Source: Pseudoalteromonas fuliginea (GTDB lineage Bacteria > Pseudomonadota > Gammaproteobacteria > Enterobacterales > Alteromonadaceae). Taken from it: a stretch of DNA of 62,516 nucleotides. The notes below the pieces were generated by a model that saw only the letters and a program-made list of their open reading frames with translations, made no database searches and was not told where the DNA came from. The DNA lies in contig NZ_JJNZ01000074.1 in the NCBI RefSeq assembly GCF_000690055.1, positions 1 to 62,516 of the forward strand, given 5' to 3'. Numbering within the stretch: position 1 is the stretch's first letter; each line of letters opens with the position of its first letter. Of this stretch, positions 18,295-28,045 are shown in pieces. The position numbers were made by a program, and so were the translations under genes.

Positions 18295-19376
18295 TAACTG
18301 TGCTCCTTAGCAAAGGCAGCCATAAAGTCTACTAGGGCTTGAACACCTTCAAGTGGCATGGCGTTATAAATACTCGCACGCATACCGCCTACAATTCGGT
18401 GCCCTTCAAGTGCAAGTAAACCCGCATCATTGGATTGAGTTACAAACTGCTCATTTAAGCTTTCATCGTTTAGCCAAAAAGGAACATTCATGCGTGAACG
18501 ACAATGCTTAGCGACTATATTTGAGTAAAAGTCAGAATTATCAATAAAATTATACAGTAGCTCAGCTTTTGCAATATTTTGTGTTTCCATGGCTTTTACG
18601 CCGCCATTTCTCTCTAACCATTCGAAGACTTCAGCAGCTAAATACCATGCAAAAGTAGGTGGCGTGTTAAACATGCTGCCCTGTTTTGCTTCAAGGGCGT
18701 AATCTAAAATACCAGGCTTTGCTAGCCCTTCACGCTCAAGTAGTGTTTTACGAACAATAACGATTGAAATACCCGATGGACCGATATTTTTTTGCGCACC
18801 AGCGTAAATTAAATCAAATTTGTTCACGTCTATTTCGCGAGACAAAATAGTCGATGACATATCAGCAACAATCGGCGCAGTTGGGTGACTCGGTACATCA
18901 AAAATCTCGAGTCCATCTACCGTTTCGTTAGGGCAATAATGAATGTACGCCGCATCTTCTGGTAATTCCCAGTCAGCAACGTCTTTAATTGAAAATTCAC
19001 CATCAGCATCATTACGTACATCCGTAAAAGACGTTTGAGTGAACTTATTCGCTTCATCTCTGGCGCTTTTCGACCATACGCCATTCTCGCAATAAAACGC
19101 TGTTTTGCCTTCTTGGTGCAAATTTAAAGGAACAGCACTAAATTGGCCACGACCTCCACCGTGCATAAACAACACTTCAAATTCATCACTGATATTCATT
19201 AAGCGGCGAAGACTCGCTTCACACTTTGCAGTTAATGCTAAAAACTCTTTGCTGCGATGGCTCATTTCCATTACAGAAACACCCAAGTCTTGCCAATCTA
19301 GAAACTCTTTTTGCGCTTTTTTCATAACCGCTTGCGGAAGCATAGCCGGTCCCGCACAGAAATTATATTTACTCAT
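18294..19376 (-). CDS. serC: Phosphoserine aminotransferase
   Basis: This PLP enzyme of serine and pyridoxal-phosphate synthesis has 360 residues. The N-terminus YNFCAGPAMLPQAVM is diagnostic. Phosphate and cofactor contacts lie near HGGGRGQF and the PLP lysine in YAGAQKNIGPSG. The C-terminus has GGMRASIYNAMP. It is followed by aroA with a one-base overlap. Confidence 0.97.
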   Translation of the reverse strand: MSKYNFCAGPAMLPQAVMKKAQKEFLDWQDLGVSVMEMSHRSKEFLALTAKCEASLRRLMNISDEFEVLFMHGGGRGQFSAVPLNLHQEGKTAFYCENGVWSKSARDEANKFTQTSFTDVRNDADGEFSIKDVADWELPEDAAYIHYCPNETVDGLEIFDVPSHPTAPIVADMSSTILSREIDVNKFDLIYAGAQKNIGPSGISIVIVRKTLLEREGLAKPGILDYALEAKQGSMFNTPPTFAWYLAAEVFEWLERNGGVKAMETQNIAKAELLYNFIDNSDFYSNIVAKHCRSRMNVPFWLNDESLNEQFVTQSNDAGLLALEGHRIVGGMRASIYNAMPLEGVQALVDFMAAFAKEHS

Positions 19377-19499
19377 TACCTTTGCCTCATTCCAGTAATT
19401 TAACTACTAAGCATGAACGTATAATCCCCATCCACTCAACCTTACGATTTTAATGAATGAATATAATTTCACACTCTATTAATTTTTTTCAACAACATT

Positions 19500-19526
19500 A
19501 AAAAAAGCGGCCAAGGCCGCTTTTTC
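19500..19526 (-). terminator. Intrinsic terminator downstream of gyrA
   Basis: The stem AGCGGCC/GGCCGCT with an AA loop is flanked by A and T runs on both sides. It serves gyrA, which stops at 19535, and lies between gyrA and the serC leader. Confidence 0.9.
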
Positions 19527-19534
19527 AATATCAA

Positions 19535-22234
19535 TTATTCTGAAGGAGGATTATCATCCGCTACTTCATCAATAACCGTATCTACAGTTTCAACGTCTTC
19601 AATATCAATCAAGTCACTTTCTGTAACTTCAATCTCTTCTATACGTTGTAAACCAACTACTTGCTCTTCGTCAATAGTTCTGATCAAAATAACACCTTGA
19701 GTGTTACGTCCAACCGTAGAAACTTCATTAACACGAGTTCGTACTAAGGTACCACGATTTGAAATAATCATTATTTCATCGTTGTCGTCAACTTGCACAG
19801 CACCAACAACAGCACCGTTACGTTCACTCACCTTAATTGATACAACACCCTGTGTTGCACGACTCTTCGATGGGTAATCTTCAAGTTGCGTACGCTTACC
19901 GTAACCGTTTTCAGTTACCGTCAGAATAGCACCGTCAGTTTTTGGTACAATTAACGATACTACGCGTTGCTCATCTGGCATTTTAATACCACGAACACCT
20001 GTAGCAGTACGACCCATAGGACGAACACCTTTGAAGCGAATCTCAGGGTTACCTTCTTCGTCTAATACTGGATTACCGTTTTCATCAACAACCGTTGTTT
20101 CTTCAGCTTCTTTAAAACGTACAACTTTACCTGCATCAGTGAACAACATAATTTCGTTGCTACCATCGGTAATATCAACCCCAATCAGGCTATCGCCTTC
20201 ATTTAAGTTAACAGCAATAATACCGCTTGCACGTTGACGACTGTAAGCCGTTAATGGTGTTTTCTTAACTGTACCAAATGCTGTTGCCATAAAGATGTAT
20301 TTATCTTCTGCGTACTCGCGTACTGGCAATATAGCGGTAATTCGTTCATCAGCTTCAAGTGGTAACAAGTTAACAATTGGCTTACCGCGCGCTGCACGAC
20401 TTGCCAGTGGTAACTGATATACTTTAAGCCAATATAAACGCCCGGCCGTAGAGAAACATAAAATAGTATCGTGCGTATTTGCAACGAGTAGACGTTCAAT
20501 GAAATCTTCATCTTTCATCTTCGTTGCTGATTTACCTTTACCACCACGGCGTTGTGCTTCGTAATCAGACAATGCCTGATATTTCACATAACCTTCGTGA
20601 GAAAGCGTTACTACAACGTCTTCTTCGGTAATTAAATCTTCTAAGCTAATATCGTGAGCCGCTGCATTAATTTCAGTACGACGTTCATCGCCGTATTGTG
20701 CTTTAATTTCAACTAACTCATCACGAATAACTTCCATTAAACGCTCTGGCGTTGCCAAAATATGTAAAAGCTCAGCAATTAAATCTAATAGTGTTTGATA
20801 TTCACTCAGGATTTTTTCATGCTCAAGACCTGTTAGCTTGTGTAAGCGTAAATCTAGGATTGCTTGGGCTTGTTGCTCTGAAATAAAATACTGACCGTCG
20901 CGAATACCTAAATCAGCAGCGAGCCAATCTGGACGTGCAACATTATCTTCGCCTGCTTTTTCAAGCATTGATTTTACATTACCTAATTCCCACGAACGTG
21001 CCGTTAAAGCAACTTTAGCTTCAGCAGGTGTAGGGGATTTACGAATAAGTTCGATAATAGGGTCAATGTTTGCAAGCGCAATAGCTAAACCTTCTAGCAT
21101 ATGTGCACGATCGCGGGCTTTGCGTAAATCAAATACTGTACGACGAGTTACTACTTCACGACGGTGAATAATAAACTCTTCTAGCATTTCTTTTAAGTTG
21201 AAACACTTAGGCTGGTTGTTAATTAACGCAACCATATTCATACCAAACACAGTTTGTAACTGAGTCTGCGCATACAAGTTGTTTAAAATAACCTCGCCTA
21301 CGTCACCACGTTTGATCTCAATAACGATACGCATACCGTCTTTGTCTGATTCATCACGTAGTGCACTAATACCTTCAATTTTTTTATCTTTAACAAGCTC
21401 AGCAATTTTTTCAATTAAGCGTGCTTTGTTAACTTGATAAGGAATTTCGTGAACGATAATTGTTTCACGGCCTGTTTTTTCATCCGTTTCAATCTCAGCT
21501 CGTGCACGCATGTACACTTTACCACGGCCAGTTTGGTATGCTTGTTCAATACCTTTCTTACCGTTGATAATTGCAGCGGTTGGAAAATCTGGGCCCGGAA
21601 TATAATCCATTAACTCAGTTATAGTTAATTCAGGATTGATTATAAGCGCTAAACAACCATTAATAACTTCTGTTAAGTTATGTGGTGGGATATTTGTAGC
21701 CATACCTACCGCAATACCTGATGATCCGTTAACTAATAAGTTAGGGACCTTTGTTGGTAAAACGTCAGGGATTTGTTCTGTGCCGTCGTAGTTAGGAACG
21801 AAATCAACCGTTTCTTTTTCAAGATCAGCTAATAGCTCATGCGACATTTTTGCCATACGTACTTCTGTATAACGCATTGCCGCAGCTGAATCGCCATCAA
21901 CCGAACCGAAGTTACCTTGGCCATCTACAAGCATATAACGTAGTGAGAATGGCTGAGCCATACGAACTATCGTGTCATAAACTGCACTGTCGCCGTGTGG
22001 GTGGTATTTACCGATTACGTCACCGACCACGCGGGCCGATTTTTTGTAAGGCTTGTTCCAGTCATTACTAAGCTCGTTCATTGCAAACAAAACGCGGCGA
22101 TGAACAGGTTTTAAGCCGTCACGTACGTCTGGTAATGCACGTCCTACAATTACGCTCATCGCGTAATCTAAGTAGGAGTTTTTTAACTCGTCTTCAATAT
22201 TGACTGGCAGAATTTCATTGGCGAGATCAGTCAT
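19535..22234 (-). CDS. gyrA: DNA gyrase subunit A
   Basis: GyrA is the breakage-reunion subunit of gyrase. Its N-terminus and numbering match E. coli GyrA: catalytic Tyr122 sits in AAMRYTE, and the quinolone pocket keeps Ser83 and Asp87 in HGDSAVYD, the usual sensitive form. The C-terminal pinwheel blades follow, with the GyrA-box QRRGGKGK, and an acidic tail ends the 899 residues. The gene is divergent from ubiG and ends in a strong terminator. Confidence 0.98.
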   Translation of the reverse strand: MTDLANEILPVNIEDELKNSYLDYAMSVIVGRALPDVRDGLKPVHRRVLFAMNELSNDWNKPYKKSARVVGDVIGKYHPHGDSAVYDTIVRMAQPFSLRYMLVDGQGNFGSVDGDSAAAMRYTEVRMAKMSHELLADLEKETVDFVPNYDGTEQIPDVLPTKVPNLLVNGSSGIAVGMATNIPPHNLTEVINGCLALIINPELTITELMDYIPGPDFPTAAIINGKKGIEQAYQTGRGKVYMRARAEIETDEKTGRETIIVHEIPYQVNKARLIEKIAELVKDKKIEGISALRDESDKDGMRIVIEIKRGDVGEVILNNLYAQTQLQTVFGMNMVALINNQPKCFNLKEMLEEFIIHRREVVTRRTVFDLRKARDRAHMLEGLAIALANIDPIIELIRKSPTPAEAKVALTARSWELGNVKSMLEKAGEDNVARPDWLAADLGIRDGQYFISEQQAQAILDLRLHKLTGLEHEKILSEYQTLLDLIAELLHILATPERLMEVIRDELVEIKAQYGDERRTEINAAAHDISLEDLITEEDVVVTLSHEGYVKYQALSDYEAQRRGGKGKSATKMKDEDFIERLLVANTHDTILCFSTAGRLYWLKVYQLPLASRAARGKPIVNLLPLEADERITAILPVREYAEDKYIFMATAFGTVKKTPLTAYSRQRASGIIAVNLNEGDSLIGVDITDGSNEIMLFTDAGKVVRFKEAEETTVVDENGNPVLDEEGNPEIRFKGVRPMGRTATGVRGIKMPDEQRVVSLIVPKTDGAILTVTENGYGKRTQLEDYPSKSRATQGVVSIKVSERNGAVVGAVQVDDNDEIMIISNRGTLVRTRVNEVSTVGRNTQGVILIRTIDEEQVVGLQRIEEIEVTESDLIDIEDVETVDTVIDEVADDNPPSE

Positions 22235-22410
22235 TTGATATCACATTCCTTCAGTATCAGCTCTCAACGACCCGGTATTGGGTATTAAGAGTATTGTTAT
22301 TATTTCTAACAGCCATGCTATCACAATTAATTTTAATTTACAGGCGCAAAACTTTGCGATTTATCAATTTAGCCCTATATAATGGCCTCAGATTGACGAG
22401 GAAGTATTTT

Positions 22411-23121
22411 ATGACCGAACATCAAAATGTAGATCACGCAGAAATAGCAAAATTTGAAGCCATCGCCGAGCGTTGGTGGGACCTAGACGGAGAATTCAAA
22501 CCTCTTCACGAAATTAACCCGTTACGTTTAGACTTTATAGCAAACAAAACGCAAGGCTTATTCGATAAAGAAACACTCGACGTTGGCTGTGGTGGCGGTA
22601 TTTTAAGCCAAAGCATGGCGCGCATGGGCGCAAAAGTAACTGGCATCGACATGGGGCAAGAGCCTTTAACTGTTGCTAAGTTACACAGTTTAGAAACTGG
22701 CGTAAATGTAGATTATATAAAAGTGCCTGCAGAAGAGTTTGCTTCACAAAATCCAGAACGCTTTGATGTAATAACCTGTATGGAAATGCTTGAGCACGTT
22801 CCCGACCCGGCATCTATCATTCATGCCGTAGCCGCATTAGCCAAACCAGGCGCAGACGTGTTTTTTTCAACCCTGAACAAAACACCTAAAGCATACTTAT
22901 ACGCTATTGTTGGTGCTGAAAAGCTTTTAAAAATGGTGCCTGAAGGTACACACGACCATAAAAAGTTTATAAAACCTGCACAGCTCATTGCATGGGCAGA
23001 GCAAGCGGGTTTAAAAGTTCGTGCAAGTACAGGCCTTTCTTATAACCCACTATCAAAGCAATATACGCTTAATAACGACGTTAGCGTAAATTACATACTT
23101 TATTTTGAGAAGTTAGCTTAA
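22411..23121 (+). CDS. ubiG: Ubiquinone biosynthesis O-methyltransferase UbiG
   Basis: UbiG performs both O-methylations in ubiquinone synthesis, in a membrane-associated complex. The signatures AKFEAIAERWWDLDGEFKPL and the SAM site DVGCGGGILSQSMARMG are clear. I start it at the ATG at 22411, which has GAGGAAG just upstream and yields 236 residues; the frame is open 39 codons further but that part is not UbiG-like. The gyrA-ubiG divergent arrangement is conserved in many Gammaproteobacteria. The stop overlaps the next start by one base. Confidence 0.96.
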   Translation: MTEHQNVDHAEIAKFEAIAERWWDLDGEFKPLHEINPLRLDFIANKTQGLFDKETLDVGCGGGILSQSMARMGAKVTGIDMGQEPLTVAKLHSLETGVNVDYIKVPAEEFASQNPERFDVITCMEMLEHVPDPASIIHAVAALAKPGADVFFSTLNKTPKAYLYAIVGAEKLLKMVPEGTHDHKKFIKPAQLIAWAEQAGLKVRASTGLSYNPLSKQYTLNNDVSVNYILYFEKLA

Positions 23122-23801
23122 TGGCTAACTCTCAAGCCCCCCACCCCCTTATTGAGTACGATGCATTTTTATTTGATTTAGACGGCACCCTACTCGACAC
23201 TGCTGATGATTTAGGTGCCGCTTTAAACGCGGTGCTTATTAGCAATAAAATAGAGCCTGTTAGTAGTGATATATACCGTCCTGCTGCATCTAACGGCGCT
23301 GGCGCATTATTAGAGGCTGGTTTTAAAGCGTTATGGGACAAACAACCCCAAAGCGAGCTTATAAAGCAATTAGTTGACGAGTACGCTGCAAACATAGCAA
23401 ATCACACACGCTGCTTCAGCGGAGTTGAATCGTTACTTATCGCCCTAGATCATAAAAAGATCAAATGGGGGATCATGACTAACAAACCAGGGTTTTTAAC
23501 CGATCCTTTAGTTGCAGCTATTCCTGCTTTAAAAAATGCCAGTGTAGTAATAAGTGGTGACACTTTAGCAGAGGCTAAGCCATCACCTTTACCACTGCTA
23601 CATTGTGCAAAGCTTATGCAAGTACAGCCAAAGCGTTGTTTATACATTGGTGATGCACAGCGTGACATACAAGCAGGCAAAGCAGCAGGTATGCATACCG
23701 CGACTGCACTTTGGGGTTACATTCCCAGCGAAGATGAGGCATTAAGCTGGAAAGCCAATTTAAACTGGCTAAGTCCAATTGATGGTTTTAACCATATATA
23801 G
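23121..23801 (+). CDS. HAD-family phosphatase (phosphoglycolate phosphatase or MupP type)
   Basis: This is a cytoplasmic HAD hydrolase of 226 residues. Motif I is LFDLDGTLLDT, motif II lies around GIMTNKPG, and the motif III/IV region is LAEAKPSPLP plus CLYIGDAQRDIQAGKAAGM. The usual automatic name would be Gph. However, position directly after ubiG with a one-base overlap is where Pseudomonas keeps mupP, the N-acetylmuramate-6-phosphate phosphatase of peptidoglycan recycling. Sequence alone does not decide between them. Confidence 0.85.
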   Translation: MANSQAPHPLIEYDAFLFDLDGTLLDTADDLGAALNAVLISNKIEPVSSDIYRPAASNGAGALLEAGFKALWDKQPQSELIKQLVDEYAANIANHTRCFSGVESLLIALDHKKIKWGIMTNKPGFLTDPLVAAIPALKNASVVISGDTLAEAKPSPLPLLHCAKLMQVQPKRCLYIGDAQRDIQAGKAAGMHTATALWGYIPSEDEALSWKANLNWLSPIDGFNHI

Positions 23802-23819
23802 TGCTATGTTAATTAATAA

Positions 23820-23835
23820 ACACTATATATTGTGA
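23820..23835. promoter_or_regulatory. Distal NrdR-like box
   Basis: ACACTATATATTGTGA matches the NrdR box consensus (ACACWATATATWGWGT) closely. It lies just after the HAD gene stop and about 220 bp upstream of the two promoter-proximal boxes. It may be chance or an auxiliary site. Confidence 0.4.
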
Positions 23836-23995
23836 TTGTGTTAGTTTTTATGCAAAGCTTGCTGATAAAAAAAGCAGTCAAAATTTATTTTTAAAATGCG
23901 TAAATTTAGCAGATCATTAGTTGATTTTTGCATATTTCAACTTAAATGATTGTTCGAAGGTGAGTGTCTACTAACACAAATGCGTTATCCCAAAG

Positions 23996-24004
23996 TTATC
24001 CACA
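23996..24004 (+). promoter_or_regulatory. DnaA box in the nrdA leader
   Basis: TTATCCACA is a perfect high-affinity DnaA box, with a weaker one (TTATCCCAA) at 23985-23993. E. coli nrdAB is known to be DnaA-controlled, so the site fits. The 23802-24213 gap (412 bp) holds only these regulatory sites. Confidence 0.65.
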
Positions 24005-24041
24005 AACAGGGGCAATTATGTCCCTTGCAAAACAATGCAGA

Positions 24042-24088
24042 CCACACTATCTTGTGATCTCTAAATTGAACAACACCAGATATTGTGG
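24042..24088. promoter_or_regulatory. Paired NrdR boxes upstream of nrdA
   Basis: CCACACTATCTTGTGA (24042-24057) and ACACCAGATATTGTGG (24073-24088) both resemble the NrdR consensus and start exactly 31 bp apart, three helical turns. That is the spacing known for functional NrdR sites. They lie about 126-172 bp before the nrdA start. Confidence 0.7.
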
Positions 24089-24213
24089 CCAAATGTTATT
24101 CAATTAAATTCACTAATTTGGTGAAACCTATAATAAATGAGCACTACACCTTGCTAATTTGAGGTGTAAACATTGGTCAAAATACATAATCCCCAAGGAA
24201 TACAGGCAAAGCT

Positions 24214-26496
24214 ATGAACCAACAGTTATCTGTAAGCAAACGTGACGGGCGTAAAGAGCCGCTTGATCTTGATAAGATCCATCGCGTTATTGAATGGGCC
24301 GCCGAAGGTTTAAATAACGTTTCGGTTTCGCAAGTTGAATTAAAATCACACATTCAATTTTACGATGGTATTCGTACCAAAGATATTCACGAAACCATTA
24401 TTAAAGCAGCTGCAGATCAGATTTCAAAAGAATCGCCTGATTACCAGTATTTATCAGCGCGTTTAGCTGTATTCCACCTACGTAAAAAAGCCTATGGCCA
24501 ATTTGAGCCACCACGTTTATTTGATCATGTAACTAAAATGGTTGAAGACAAACGCTATGATGCTCACTTATTAGTAGATTATACAGAGCAAGAATTAGAT
24601 GAGCTTGATGCGTACCTTGATCATTCTCGCGATCTTAACTTCAGCTACGCTGCTGTAAAACAGCTTGAAGGTAAGTACCTCGTTCAAAACCGTGTAACAG
24701 GTGAAATTTACGAAAGCGCACAGTTTTTATATATTTTAGTAGCGGCAAGTTTATTTGCTGACTACCCACGTGAAACGCGTACTAATTACATTAAACGTTT
24801 TTATGATGCGGTATCGTTATTTAAGATTTCATTGCCTACACCAATAATGGCTGGTGTTCGTACCCCTACTCGTCAATTTAGCTCATGTGTATTAATTGAA
24901 TGTGGCGACAGCCTCGATTCAATCAATGCAACATCATCAGCTATTGTTAAGTACGTTTCACAACGTGCGGGTATTGGTATTAACGCAGGTCGAATTCGTG
25001 CGCTAGGTAGCCATATTCGTAATGGCGAAGCGTATCACACTGGTTGTATTCCTTTTTATAAGCACTTTCAAACAGCGGTTAAAAGTTGTTCGCAAGGTGG
25101 TGTACGTGGCGGCGCTGCAACATTGTTCTACCCGCTTTGGCACCTAGAAGTAGAAAACCTACTGGTACTTAAAAATAATCGTGGTGTAGAGGACAACCGT
25201 GTTCGTCACCTAGATTACGGCGTACAATTTAATAAATTAATGTATTCTCGTTTAATTAAAGACGATTACATTACGTTATTTAGCCCATCAGATGTGCCTG
25301 GCCTTTATGATGCATTTTTTGAAGACCAAGCAGAATTTGATGCGCTTTACGTCAAATACGAACAAGACGAGTCTATCCGTAAAAAGCGTATCAAAGCCAT
25401 TGAGCTTTTCTCTATGTTTGCCCAAGAACGTGCAAGTACTGGTCGTATTTACTTACAAAATGTGGATCACTGTAATACACACAGCCCGTTCATTGCTAAA
25501 GTTGCGCCTATTCGCCAATCTAACTTATGTTTAGAAATTGCATTGCCAACTAAGCCACTTAATAACGTAAATGACGAAGAAGGCGAAATTGCCCTTTGTA
25601 CACTTTCTGCGTTTAACTTAGGTGCAATAGAATCACTTGATGAGCTTGAAGAATTAGCTGAGCTTGCTGTACGTGCACTTGATAACTTACTTGATTTCCA
25701 AGACTACCCTGTACCGGCTGCTAAAAATGCAACTATGGGACGCCGTACGTTAGGAATAGGTGTAATTAACTACGCATACTACCTAGCTAAAAACGGTAAA
25801 CGTTATTCAGATGGCAGCGCGAACGCCCTGACTCACAAAACATTTGAAGCGATTCAATACTACTTGATGAAAGCATCTAACGAGCTTGCTAAAGAGCGTG
25901 GTGCATGTCCTAAGTTTAACGAAACAACGTACTCTCAAGGCATTATGCCAACTGATACGTACAAACGTGATTTAGATAAGATTTGTGATGAACCACTTCA
26001 TCTTGATTGGGATACATTACGTGCAAACATTAAAGAGCACGGCATGCGTAACTCAACATTAAGTGCGTTAATGCCATCAGAAACATCGTCGCAAATCTCT
26101 AACGCTACAAACGGTATTGAGCCTCCACGTGGTCATATTAGTGTTAAAGCAAGCAAAGATGGTATTTTAAAACAAGTAGTTCCTGAGTATGAACGCTTAA
26201 AAAATAACTATGAGTTATTATGGGATATCCCATCAAACGATGGTTACTTACAGCTTGTAGGCATAATGCAAAAATTTGTTGACCAAACAATCTCAGCAAA
26301 CACAAATTATGATCCAAACAAGTTCGAAGGCGGTAAAGTACCTATGCAAGTCTTATTAAAAGACTTACTGAGCGCATACAAACTGGGCGTTAAAACGTTG
26401 TACTATCACAACACCCGTGATGGCGCATCAGATTCACAAGAAGACACTCCTGACGTGGAAGATGATGATTGTGAAGGCGGCGCGTGTAAAATATAG
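24214..26496 (+). CDS. nrdA: Class Ia ribonucleoside-diphosphate reductase, alpha subunit
   Basis: NrdA reduces NDPs to dNDPs. The 760 residues (761 in E. coli) contain an N-terminal ATP cone (SKRDGRKEPLDLDKIHRVI), the 10-stranded catalytic barrel with FSSCVLIECGDS and RQSNLCLEIALPTK, the STLSALMPSETSSQ segment, and the C-terminal redox pair in DCEGGACKI. It heads the nrdA-nrdB-yfaE operon. Regulation by NrdR and DnaA is suggested by the leader sites, and a terminator-like hairpin follows the stop. Confidence 0.98.
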   Translation: MNQQLSVSKRDGRKEPLDLDKIHRVIEWAAEGLNNVSVSQVELKSHIQFYDGIRTKDIHETIIKAAADQISKESPDYQYLSARLAVFHLRKKAYGQFEPPRLFDHVTKMVEDKRYDAHLLVDYTEQELDELDAYLDHSRDLNFSYAAVKQLEGKYLVQNRVTGEIYESAQFLYILVAASLFADYPRETRTNYIKRFYDAVSLFKISLPTPIMAGVRTPTRQFSSCVLIECGDSLDSINATSSAIVKYVSQRAGIGINAGRIRALGSHIRNGEAYHTGCIPFYKHFQTAVKSCSQGGVRGGAATLFYPLWHLEVENLLVLKNNRGVEDNRVRHLDYGVQFNKLMYSRLIKDDYITLFSPSDVPGLYDAFFEDQAEFDALYVKYEQDESIRKKRIKAIELFSMFAQERASTGRIYLQNVDHCNTHSPFIAKVAPIRQSNLCLEIALPTKPLNNVNDEEGEIALCTLSAFNLGAIESLDELEELAELAVRALDNLLDFQDYPVPAAKNATMGRRTLGIGVINYAYYLAKNGKRYSDGSANALTHKTFEAIQYYLMKASNELAKERGACPKFNETTYSQGIMPTDTYKRDLDKICDEPLHLDWDTLRANIKEHGMRNSTLSALMPSETSSQISNATNGIEPPRGHISVKASKDGILKQVVPEYERLKNNYELLWDIPSNDGYLQLVGIMQKFVDQTISANTNYDPNKFEGGKVPMQVLLKDLLSAYKLGVKTLYYHNTRDGASDSQEDTPDVEDDDCEGGACKI

Positions 26497-26514
26497 TTAC
26501 TAATTTTTATTTTA

Positions 26515-26537
26515 AGCGGGCATTTAGCCCGCTTTTT
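26515..26537 (+). terminator. Terminator-like hairpin between nrdA and nrdB
   Basis: The perfect stem AGCGGGC/GCCCGCT has a 5-base loop and is followed by TTTTT. It sits inside the 66-base nrdA-nrdB gap, so it would lower read-through into nrdB or stabilise the nrdA 3' end. Confidence 0.75.
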
Positions 26538-26562
26538 CTGATAGTTTTTTTGAGTGATAAAC

Positions 26563-27693
26563 ATGTCTTATACTACTTTTAGCCGAAACCATAATAACCA
26601 AATGCAAGAGCCAATGTTTTTTGGCCAAACAGTTAACGTATCTCGTTACGACCAACAAAAGTACCCTATCTTTGAAAAGCTAATCGAAAAACAATTGTCT
26701 TTCTTTTGGCGTCCTGAGGAAGTGGACGTAAGTAAAGACCGTTTAGACTTTCAGGCATTACCAGATCACGAAAAGCACATATTTTTAAGTAACTTAAAAT
26801 ACCAAACATTACTTGATAGTGTGCAAGGGCGTTCACCAAACGTAGCCCTACTGCCTATCGTATCGCTACCAGAACTTGAAACATGGATAGAAACATGGGC
26901 GTTTAGTGAAACAATTCACAGCCGCTCATACACACATATTATCCGTAACGTAACACAAGCACCTGAGCTTATTTTTGATGACATTGTTAGCAACGATAAA
27001 ATTAGCGAACGTGCTGATGCGGTAACAAAATATTACGATGACCTAATTAACTCTGTATCACTTTACAATTTATACGGTGAAGGCAAACACGAAATTAACG
27101 GTAAAACCGTTATCGTGAATTTATTTGAGCTTAAAAAGAAACTTTACCTTGCAATGATGTCGGTAAATATTTTAGAGGCGATTCGTTTTTACGTAAGCTT
27201 TGCATGTTCGTTTGCGTTTGCTGAGCGTGAACTGATGGAAGGTAACGCTAAAATCATCAAGCTTATTGCGCGCGATGAAGCACTGCATCTTTCGGGTACT
27301 CAGCATATTTTAAATATTATGCAAGACGGTAAAGACGACCCAGAAATGGCGATTGTTGCCGCTCAGTGCCGAGACGAAGCAATTAAAATGTTTGTTGAAG
27401 CCGCAGAGCAAGAAAAAGAATGGGCAGAATACCTGTTTAAAGATGGCTCAATGATTGGTTTAAATAAACATATTTTATGTCAGTACGTTGAATACATCAC
27501 CAACGCCCGTATGACTGCGATTGGCTTACCTGCACAGTTTGAAAACAACAGTAACCCTATTCCATGGATCAACTCATGGCTCGTATCTGATAATGTACAA
27601 GTAGCACCACAAGAAGCAGAAATAAGCTCATACCTTGTTGGTCAAATAGACTCTCAAGTTGATGCATCAGAATTTGGTGATTTTGATTTATAA
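26563..27693 (+). CDS. nrdB: Class Ia ribonucleotide reductase, beta subunit
   Basis: NrdB holds the di-iron/tyrosyl radical cofactor. From ATG 26563 the protein is 376 residues, the same length as E. coli NrdB, and opens SYTTFSRNHNNQMQEPMFFG; the GTG three codons upstream is less likely. Iron ligands are in the WAFSETIHSRSYTHI and ARDEALHLSGTQH segments, and KLIEKQLSFFWRPEEVD is also conserved. Its stop overlaps the yfaE start. Confidence 0.98.
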   Translation: MSYTTFSRNHNNQMQEPMFFGQTVNVSRYDQQKYPIFEKLIEKQLSFFWRPEEVDVSKDRLDFQALPDHEKHIFLSNLKYQTLLDSVQGRSPNVALLPIVSLPELETWIETWAFSETIHSRSYTHIIRNVTQAPELIFDDIVSNDKISERADAVTKYYDDLINSVSLYNLYGEGKHEINGKTVIVNLFELKKKLYLAMMSVNILEAIRFYVSFACSFAFAERELMEGNAKIIKLIARDEALHLSGTQHILNIMQDGKDDPEMAIVAAQCRDEAIKMFVEAAEQEKEWAEYLFKDGSMIGLNKHILCQYVEYITNARMTAIGLPAQFENNSNPIPWINSWLVSDNVQVAPQEAEISSYLVGQIDSQVDASEFGDFDL

Positions 27694-27965
27694 TGAGTGA
27701 CAAGTCTACTGCAAGCATAACGCTTGCAGAAAACAGCCAGTGTATAGAATTTAATACTGGCTGCCCTTCTATTTTACACTGCTTAGAATCCATGAAAATA
27801 GACGTCGCATTCCAATGCCGTGAAGGCTACTGTGGAGCTTGCAGAGCTACTTTAGTGTCTGGCAGTGTTGAGTATAACGAAGAGCCACTTGCGTTTGTGC
27901 GAGAAGGCGAAATATTGTTGTGCTGCTGTAAACCCAATGGCGATATAAGTATTAATTTAAAGTAA
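27693..27965 (+). CDS. yfaE: 2Fe-2S ferredoxin YfaE, NrdB cofactor maintenance
   Basis: This 90-residue plant-type ferredoxin supplies electrons to rebuild the NrdB di-iron-radical cofactor. Cluster ligands are CREGYCGAC and the downstream ILLCCC. It overlaps nrdB by one base, the same organisation as in E. coli. A strong bidirectional terminator follows. Confidence 0.94.
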   Translation: MSDKSTASITLAENSQCIEFNTGCPSILHCLESMKIDVAFQCREGYCGACRATLVSGSVEYNEEPLAFVREGEILLCCCKPNGDISINLK

Positions 27966-27978
27966 TCTGCTGACAAAT

Positions 27979-28012
27979 AAAAAGCCAATAATGAAAACAT
28001 TATTGGCTTTTT
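27979..28012. terminator. Bidirectional terminator between yfaE and the aldehyde dehydrogenase gene
   Basis: The perfect 15-bp stem AAAAAGCCAATAATG/CATTATTGGCTTTTT with an AAAA loop gives a T run in both directions. It separates the nrd operon from the convergent sugar-catabolic operon and marks the left edge of the agar island. Confidence 0.93.
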
Positions 28013-28045
28013 GCTTAAGCTGCATTACGGCTAAATTTTGGAATA

